Assembly (NCBI GenBank): GCA_020425695.1
Contig: JAGQRE010000027.1
Span: forward strand, 1 to 34,581
Source of the DNA: Planctomycetota bacterium
GTDB lineage: Bacteria > Planctomycetota > UBA8742 > UBA2392
DNA: 34,581 nucleotides
Direction: 5' to 3'
Of the stretch, positions 29,042 to 34,581 are shown piece by piece; the stretch's first letter is position 1, and every line of letters begins with the position of its first letter. The notes under the pieces are model-generated. The model was not told the origin of the DNA and searched no databases. It saw only the letters and a program-made list of their open reading frames with translations. A program made the position numbers and the translations under genes.

Positions 29042-30463
29042 ATGTCAACTAACCCATTGTGGCTCGCCGGCTCACGAGTCACGACACAAACTACGTTCCA
29101 GCACCGCGGGGCCTATGACAAACAAGACCTTGGCGCGGTTTGCCTTGCCGAGCGCGGCGAAGTCGCGGCCGCAATCTCGGCCGCCTGGCACGCTCGGCTT
29201 CCGATGCAGCAGCTTTCCAGCGGCGCAAGGGAAGCCGCCCTGGTCACCCTCGCGGAGGAAATGCGCAACCACGAAGAAAACTTCGCCCGTATGATAACGG
29301 CCGAAACCGGCAAACCGATCAGTTTGGCTCGCGGTGAAGTTTCCAGATCCATCAACACATTGACCATCTGTGCCGAAGAAACCAAGCGCGGACAGGGTGA
29401 AGTCATCCCGCTTGACACAACGCCGACCAGCGAGGGGCGCTACGGCATGGTTCGACGTTTCCCCAAGGGAATCGTCGTCGCGATCACACCATTTAACTTC
29501 CCGCTCAATCTCGTCGCGCACAAGGTTGGCCCGGCCATCGCAGCCGGCTGCCCCTTGATTCTCAAGCCGGCCCCGCAAGCGCCGCTGACTTCCTTGATGC
29601 TGGGCGCGCTGCTTTCCAAGTGCAACTTGCCGGAGGGCGCTTTCAGCATCCTACCCTGCGGAAACGATGTCGCGCAGTACTTGGCAACGGACGAGCGTGT
29701 GGCCGTGATCAGCTTCACCGGCAGCGACCACGTGGGCTGGCACCTGCGCGAGTTAGCTCCGCGCAAGACTGTGCTGCTTGAACTCGGTGGGAACGCCGCG
29801 GTGATTGTCGAGCCCGACTGCGACATTGAGAATGCAGCCCAGCGCATTGTGACGGGCGCATTTGCCCACGCAGGGCAGGTCTGCATCAAGGTCCAGCGCG
29901 TCTTTGCACACGACGATATCGCAGAGCAGTTGTTGAAACGCATCGTTGAACTGACCGAGACCATCGGCCAGGGCGACCCGACCCACGAAGAAGTCATCTG
30001 CGGCCCGCTGATCAGTGAAGACGCGGCCATTCGCGTCGAGGCTTGGGTAAACGAAGCACGCACGCAAGGCGCCAACGTAGTTACAGGCGGCGAGCGTGAC
30101 GGGCAGTTCTACAGACCGACATGGCTGACCGACGTTCAGGAAGACGCCAAGGTGTGCTGCGAAGAAGTTTTCGGCCCGGTGGCCACATTCGCACGATATC
30201 AGGACTTCGAGGCCGCCCTGCACGCAGTAAACGCTTCGCAGTACGGGTTACAGTGCGGTGTCTTCACGGGGTCGCTGTTCAAGACAACGCAGGCGTTTGA
30301 GATGCTTGAAGTCGGGGCCGTGATCATCAACGATATCCCGACTTACCGCGTAGACCACATGCCCTACGGCGGTGTAAAAGCGTCCGGGCTTGGTCGAGAA
30401 GGCCCAAAGTACGTAATTGACGAATACACTGAGCCACGCCTGCTGGCGGTGAAACCGAGATAA
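29042..30463 (+). CDS. NAD(P)-dependent aldehyde dehydrogenase
   Basis: The enzyme oxidises an aldehyde to the acid with NAD(P)+. The 473-residue protein has all key residues of the superfamily: N152 in PFNFPLN, K175 in LILKPAPQAP, E247 in LLELGGN and the nucleophile C281 in AGQVCIKVQRV. EEVFGPV and the C-terminal YGGVKASGLGREG are also typical. The sequence is nearest in style to the lactaldehyde / succinate-semialdehyde / non-phosphorylating GAPDH-like branch, which I cannot resolve further. GAGGAA precedes ATG 29042. The next gene starts 81 bases downstream and may be co-transcribed; no pathway link is evident. Confidence 0.92.
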   Translation: MSTNPLWLAGSRVTTQTTFQHRGAYDKQDLGAVCLAERGEVAAAISAAWHARLPMQQLSSGAREAALVTLAEEMRNHEENFARMITAETGKPISLARGEVSRSINTLTICAEETKRGQGEVIPLDTTPTSEGRYGMVRRFPKGIVVAITPFNFPLNLVAHKVGPAIAAGCPLILKPAPQAPLTSLMLGALLSKCNLPEGAFSILPCGNDVAQYLATDERVAVISFTGSDHVGWHLRELAPRKTVLLELGGNAAVIVEPDCDIENAAQRIVTGAFAHAGQVCIKVQRVFAHDDIAEQLLKRIVELTETIGQGDPTHEEVICGPLISEDAAIRVEAWVNEARTQGANVVTGGERDGQFYRPTWLTDVQEDAKVCCEEVFGPVATFARYQDFEAALHAVNASQYGLQCGVFTGSLFKTTQAFEMLEVGAVIINDIPTYRVDHMPYGGVKASGLGREGPKYVIDEYTEPRLLAVKPR

Positions 30464-30544
30464 GGCAGCTTTGGGCTTCGGAGACTGATCTGGCGGCACA
30501 TGTGTAGGCCAACTCACGCTCCGCAACCAAAACCTAGCGTCCGT

Positions 30545-31369
30545 ATGTCGATCATCTACTACCTGGATTTCCCGTGCCCTGTGAAAGAACAGGTCAAACC
30601 CGGACGCATGCTGCGCCTGCTGTATGCGCGTGAGCGTGCCAATGAGGCCGTCAATCGCGCACGCAAAACGGACCCGGAGATCACGCCGGAAAACGTAAAG
30701 GTTGAGCTGACGATCAAGGGCGAAGACCGCACGAACCAGCTAAAAGTCTCCAGCGCCGCCGAAATCCAGCGCCAATATGCTGAACTGGATGCCCACGCCC
30801 ATCACTGCAAGGACTGCCGTGCGCGAATTGAGCCGCAGTCGTTCGGGTGTCGCGGGCGCATTGAGTTCCCGATCAGCATGAAGACCGAAGCCCTGCTTAT
30901 GGGGCGAGTGCGTGCCAGTCACGGTGACCCGACGGCCGGTATGCTGTGCAACTACTTTGAAAGCAACGGCATCACCGGCAATCAGACAGCCGAGATGCGC
31001 AAACTGCCCGGCGTTTTCTTTGAGGGTGACAAGCCACTAGTCAGACGGCTTGAGGATGGTCGCCGAATCAGCAGCAATCAGGTGTTCGAGCTTTTCTTTC
31101 TGACCGACCAGATCAGCAGCAAGCACGCACGATTCCTGCTGGGGATGTTCGACTTGTACGAACGCGAACTTCCATTGGATCGTCCGCTGCACTCACTTCC
31201 CAACCTGTTCGTGATTGAGCGCGAAGAACTCGGAACACCAGTATCACGCGTCGGGCTGAGGCTGAGCTCCGGCAAGGACGACGACCGCAGCATGCGCCAG
31301 CTGCAAAACTTCCTCGGCGCACTACTCTTCGCAACCGAGTATGAGCACGACCTCTGGGTCAAAATGTAG
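30545..31369 (+). CDS. Unknown protein with a Cys/His cluster
   Basis: ATG 30545 gives 274 residues (MSIIYYLDFPCPVKEQ); a longer frame from 30500 adds a proline-rich stretch and is less likely. The middle has HAHHCKDCRARIE followed by FGCRGRIEFPIS, a cluster of His and Cys that could hold zinc. The rest is mixed alpha/beta with conserved-looking stretches (SSNQVFELFFLTDQISSKHARFLLGMFDLYERELP). No signal peptide or membrane segment is present. I do not recognise a family. It follows the aldehyde dehydrogenase gene and converges on the MORN gene, 25 bases from its stop. Confidence 0.65.
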   Translation: MSIIYYLDFPCPVKEQVKPGRMLRLLYARERANEAVNRARKTDPEITPENVKVELTIKGEDRTNQLKVSSAAEIQRQYAELDAHAHHCKDCRARIEPQSFGCRGRIEFPISMKTEALLMGRVRASHGDPTAGMLCNYFESNGITGNQTAEMRKLPGVFFEGDKPLVRRLEDGRRISSNQVFELFFLTDQISSKHARFLLGMFDLYERELPLDRPLHSLPNLFVIEREELGTPVSRVGLRLSSGKDDDRSMRQLQNFLGALLFATEYEHDLWVKM

Positions 31370-31394
31370 ATAGCTCGGCCGCAAATCGCTGCGC

Positions 31395-32369
31395 CTAGCC
31401 GCGCCGTGACTTAACTCGGCGCACGACTTTCTTGTCCGTCTCGGCTGGCGCATCTTTGAGTGGCTGCAGCGAGTAATCAACCTGCTGAGTTTCGCGCCCG
31501 GTGCTGTCGTAGAACGACCAGATTCCGATCGACTGGTTGTTCTCAAATGTACCTTCGGAAGACACGACGCCGTTTGAGTGATAGCTGCAGAATGCCCCAT
31601 GCAACTGGCCGTCAACGTAGGTCATGTCGCACATCAACTGACCGGCGGCGCTCCATGTGCTCCAGCGACCGCTCTGCAGCCCGTTCACATAAGCACCGGT
31701 CTGGGCGATTCCGCCGTCGGGATGCCACGTGCTGAAGACGCCTTCGCGCTTACCTTCAAGCCAGGTGGTTTCCTGAATCCGGGAGCCCTTGGCGTCGTAC
31801 TTGGTCCAGACACCGTCCTTCTTGAGGTTCGCGACATAGCCGTCCGGCACTCGCTTCGGGTCGAAGTCAGACTCTTCCTTGAATGAATCGCGCTCTATCT
31901 CCTCAACCAGCAATTTGAGGGACTTGATCAGCTTTTCTTCCTCTGAAGAATCCAATGGCTCGATCATTCCAACTCGCTTGTCCGACTCGACGTGCTTTGT
32001 CAGACGAATCACTTGCTGCCCTGAAAGCCTGAGCGTGCCGTCCTTGTCCTTTCCTGTCACGTTCACCAGATCGCCGTCTTTGTAAAAGTTGACGTGCGGC
32101 GTTTGTTCCTGAGGCGATTCACAGTTGCCGGTTTCACCGGCCGGCCCGACTTGCGCCCCACGCTCATCAAGAGCCGGCGGTGTAGCGTCGTCAAAATCTG
32201 CATGCAGGGGCGAATTCGCGGCTTGGCGGTCAAAGTCGTTCGCCTCAAGCGGAGCACAGGGCTGAGTCGCATGAACTCGCTCAGGGTCGACTTCGAGGAC
32301 AGTCCAGGCTGCGGCTAAGGTCAGTCCAGTACAGGCTATCAGCGCAGCTAGTTTTGGAAGTTCTTTCAT
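31395..32369 (-). CDS. MORN-repeat (YwqK-type) protein with N-terminal signal
   Basis: The start is ATG 32369 (MKELPKLAALIACTGLTLAAAW), with AGGAGA eight bases upstream. The hydrophobic N-terminus is a signal peptide or anchor. A low-complexity acidic region follows. From about residue 185 there are around five MORN-variant repeats: DGVWTKYDAKGSRIQETTW, REGVFSTWHPDGGIAQTGAY, SGRWSTWSAAGQLMCDMTY, HGAFCSYHSNGVVSSEGTF and IGIWSFYDSTGRETQQVDY. Such repeats (often annotated as YwqK-type antitoxins) form open beta-meanders and mediate binding. The C-terminus is basic (KKVVRRVKSRRG). It lies downstream of the propeller protein gene on the same strand, 55 bases away. No toxin partner is visible. Confidence 0.8.
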   Translation of the reverse strand: MKELPKLAALIACTGLTLAAAWTVLEVDPERVHATQPCAPLEANDFDRQAANSPLHADFDDATPPALDERGAQVGPAGETGNCESPQEQTPHVNFYKDGDLVNVTGKDKDGTLRLSGQQVIRLTKHVESDKRVGMIEPLDSSEEEKLIKSLKLLVEEIERDSFKEESDFDPKRVPDGYVANLKKDGVWTKYDAKGSRIQETTWLEGKREGVFSTWHPDGGIAQTGAYVNGLQSGRWSTWSAAGQLMCDMTYVDGQLHGAFCSYHSNGVVSSEGTFENNQSIGIWSFYDSTGRETQQVDYSLQPLKDAPAETDKKVVRRVKSRRG

Positions 32370-32424
32370 CCCAGGTTCTCCTTGCCCCTGAGATGCAATC
32401 ACTCACTAGAAGGTTCCGAGTTTT

Positions 32425-34578
32425 TCAGTCGGTATCCGGCTGTAGGTTCAACTCCAGCATGTAAGAGCCGGCAATCAAATGCAGCGCGCCATCCCCGGAT
32501 GCACACAGAGCCGAAACGTCCGCGCTGACACGCAACATCTCTCGTCCTGTGCTGACTTCGTAAAGGGCAAGTTCACCTGCTTCCAACGATGCGAGTACCG
32601 TTCCACCGAACAGCAACGCAATCTCCTGCGGCGCCGCCAATGTCCGCACCGTGCGGAGTTCGCCACCATCGAGCAGACGAACGTCAATCGTCGCACCGTA
32701 AGCCAACGCCAGCGCTTCACCTCTGAAGTCCAGCGCCATCAGGTTTGGCGAAATCTCCGGGCGTCCGCTGACCGGCTCAGGGTCCGACTGAAGATCGCAA
32801 GTGAAGATGTTTCCGCCGATTCGATAGGCGGCCACGCTGCCTTCGACACTCAACACGACAGGGTCCGGCGCACGCCCGCCATCCGGCAACAGAAACTCCT
32901 GGATGGAACCGCCGTACAGGTGCTTCAACTTCTGGGGGTTCGAAAACAGCAAGACACTGCCGTCGGCAAAGGCGCCTAGCAGTTTGCCTTCCTCCTGGCT
33001 TAGTGGCCCGCCCGGCAGGTGGAGTCGCGCATCCTGAAACCACGCTGGCCCCTGAGGCGCGATCGCAACGTCCGCCACCAGCCCGAGGTCATAAACTTTG
33101 TTCTCGTGCAAGACAAATACGTCTGCACCGGGAGCCCTTAGAACGAAGCCATTGGCGCGAGGGTCGGCGACAAACTGCGGTGGCACCATGTGCAGTGGCT
33201 CGCCCAACATTCGTAGCGATTCATCGGCACGAACGCTTAGCTCACCTCTACGATTGCCAAACAACCACCCCTGTCCACACCGCTCGATGAAACTGATTGT
33301 ATAGCCACCCAGCAGCATCGCCTGCGCTGAGCTGAAACTCATGCCGATAACGCGACCCGAACGACCCACCCACACCGGTGTGCCATCGCTCAGGAAACGC
33401 AGGTCCTCGGTTTCATCCTGCGGAACTTCATGCCGACAACTGACTACGTGCTTGGACTCGCCGGGCTTGATGCAAGTCAGGTCCAGCGTGGTCCCCGAGA
33501 GCACCATGGAGTAGATGGCGCCGACACCATAGTGCAACGCAGCGTGCTCGGGGCGCGATTCCAGTGGCAACAGCAGGCCGGTTAGACCACCGCGCCCAAC
33601 AACAAAGACGCCGTCGGGCGTCAGGATCACCGGCTTGTCGCCAGCCAGGCTTACCGCCATGACTTCGGGGTTCTGGACATCCAGGTCAACACGCTCGCTG
33701 AGCCAGTTTCCGTCGGTCATGCGCGAACGGCGGACCAGCCCGCCAATCCCGCGAGCTTCGTAGACTATGGAAAGATCAGCGTTGCCGGCCACATCTGTGA
33801 CTTGGTCTCGCTCGGGGTCATATCCGCCGGGAACATACGGAACAGTCAGCACTTCATCGCGGGTGCCATAGTAAGCAAGCTCGCCGACCGGGATGTACCA
33901 CGCGCTACCGGAGTTGTTCAACAACAGTCGCGCCGGTGTGCCATTGCTTGAACCCGCACGCCGCGGGATCTCAATGCCTCTCTCAAACTCGCCATCGGCT
34001 GCACGGTATGTCTCGACGACGAGCGAATCGCCCACCGCGCGAACAACCACGAGCTTTTGCCTGTCTCCGCTCAGGCTTCCGCAAACGACTGGCGCTGCCG
34101 AATTTTCGCTGCCTTCAAACTTGGCGCTGCCATCCTGCGTCAGCCTCGCAACCAAAGGCGCCCAAGGCGGCGGGCCAAGGCGCTCGGCCTCAGTCAGCAA
34201 AGCCCGAGCACGGGTCAGTTGTCCGTCGCGTATCTCGTGCAATGCCAGGCGGCACTTTTCCAGGCCCAATGCCTGACGGGTCTCTGACAGCGTGCCCTGA
34301 GTCTCTTGTAGTTCGCGCTCCATTCGCTCAGCGGCTTTCCGCGTACCCATGGCGTAAGCGTCAGCATCGACAGCCGTGTCGATAGCCGCCTTCTTCTCTG
34401 CCTGCATGTGGCGATAGGCGCTTAAACCGAGCGCAAACAGGGTGACCAGTACAATGGCGAACGCACCGAAGACGACGCGTTGCAGACGCATACGCGCAAT
34501 CAACTGCACCTCGGGTGAGACCGCTTCGCGACTTTGGTCGAACTCGCTCATACCTTCTTTGTACTTTTCCTTTGGCAT
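32425..34578 (-). CDS. Membrane-anchored coiled-coil and beta-propeller-like protein, 5' end possibly outside window
   Basis: ATG 34578 gives 717 residues, but only three bases remain upstream and they continue the open frame (Leu codon), so the true start may lie outside. One transmembrane helix (about 34-55, VVFGAFAIVLVTLFALGLSAY) is followed by a coiled-coil and TPR-like helix stretch (AERMERELQETQGTLSE; LTRARALLTEAERLGPP). The remaining 550 residues are repeated beta strands with SLSGDRQKLVVV, LSVEGSVAAYRIGG and GGTVLASLEAGELALYEV, typical of a WD40-like propeller. Kinase-TM-coil-propeller fusions are common in Planctomycetota, so this could be the C-terminal part of such a kinase; no kinase motif is inside the window. 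Confidence 0.65.
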   Translation of the reverse strand: MPKEKYKEGMSEFDQSREAVSPEVQLIARMRLQRVVFGAFAIVLVTLFALGLSAYRHMQAEKKAAIDTAVDADAYAMGTRKAAERMERELQETQGTLSETRQALGLEKCRLALHEIRDGQLTRARALLTEAERLGPPPWAPLVARLTQDGSAKFEGSENSAAPVVCGSLSGDRQKLVVVRAVGDSLVVETYRAADGEFERGIEIPRRAGSSNGTPARLLLNNSGSAWYIPVGELAYYGTRDEVLTVPYVPGGYDPERDQVTDVAGNADLSIVYEARGIGGLVRRSRMTDGNWLSERVDLDVQNPEVMAVSLAGDKPVILTPDGVFVVGRGGLTGLLLPLESRPEHAALHYGVGAIYSMVLSGTTLDLTCIKPGESKHVVSCRHEVPQDETEDLRFLSDGTPVWVGRSGRVIGMSFSSAQAMLLGGYTISFIERCGQGWLFGNRRGELSVRADESLRMLGEPLHMVPPQFVADPRANGFVLRAPGADVFVLHENKVYDLGLVADVAIAPQGPAWFQDARLHLPGGPLSQEEGKLLGAFADGSVLLFSNPQKLKHLYGGSIQEFLLPDGGRAPDPVVLSVEGSVAAYRIGGNIFTCDLQSDPEPVSGRPEISPNLMALDFRGEALALAYGATIDVRLLDGGELRTVRTLAAPQEIALLFGGTVLASLEAGELALYEVSTGREMLRVSADVSALCASGDGALHLIAGSYMLELNLQPDTD

Positions 34579-34581
34579 AAG

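Overview
This 34.6 kb window of moderately GC-rich bacterial DNA reads as a chromosomal stretch from a member of the Planctomycetota or a close relative. The assignment is an inference. It rests on a Ser/Thr kinase with a proline- and repeat-rich N-terminus and an MshEN-like module, many small secreted or lipobox proteins of no known family, a pseudopilin-like protein, an anchored beta-propeller protein at the right edge, and dispersed repeats whose chance translation contains PRPLGSG- and CGRGS-like strings. No rRNA, tRNA, CRISPR array, transposase or prophage gene was seen.

Layout. 1-2672 (minus strand): an envelope operon of an LpoB-like protein, a TPR-type lipoprotein and two paralogous zinc-ribbon proteins, the last cut by the window edge. 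2786-5885 (plus): an RluA-family pseudouridine synthase; a TlpA/thioredoxin-like lipoprotein whose catalytic Cys codon is an in-frame UGA; a 46-residue lipoprotein; an acidic secreted protein. 6027-9086 (minus): a YdiJ-type FAD/Fe-S dehydrogenase carrying an in-frame repeat insertion. 9215-12088 (plus): a MarR regulator, a PgpH-like HD phosphodiesterase and a small exported protein. 12091-14978 (minus): a TetR regulator with two clear operators, a diiron ferritin-like protein and mannose-6-phosphate isomerase. 15054-17371 (plus): a pseudopilin-like protein, thiS, thiG, then a 206-bp inverted-repeat element and a DUF1992 gene. 17372-20179 (minus): two small membrane proteins, an SNase-like lipoprotein and a class II photolyase. 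20282-23016 (plus): an isochorismatase-fold protein without its cysteine, a PPC-type lipoprotein, a helical protein and rpmB. 23078-28950 (minus): an FHA-like protein, tmk, the kinase and a two-gene membrane pair. 29042-31369 (plus): an aldehyde dehydrogenase and an unknown Cys-containing protein. 31395-34581 (minus): a MORN-repeat protein and the membrane-anchored propeller protein.

Most genes are housekeeping or envelope functions in short transcription units. The standout is the probable selenoprotein at 3853-4383. UGA sits exactly at the first position of the CxxC motif (ATW-U-GAC), the frame stays open through the rest of a thioredoxin fold, and a short GC-rich hairpin of bacterial SECIS geometry follows. 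Also notable are two heptamer-repeat elements (one inside a coding sequence, one occupying the tmk ribosome-binding region) and the MITE-like element between thiG and the DUF1992 gene. No intergenic stretch exceeds about 260 bases; the longest (26601-26854) holds nothing I can name.
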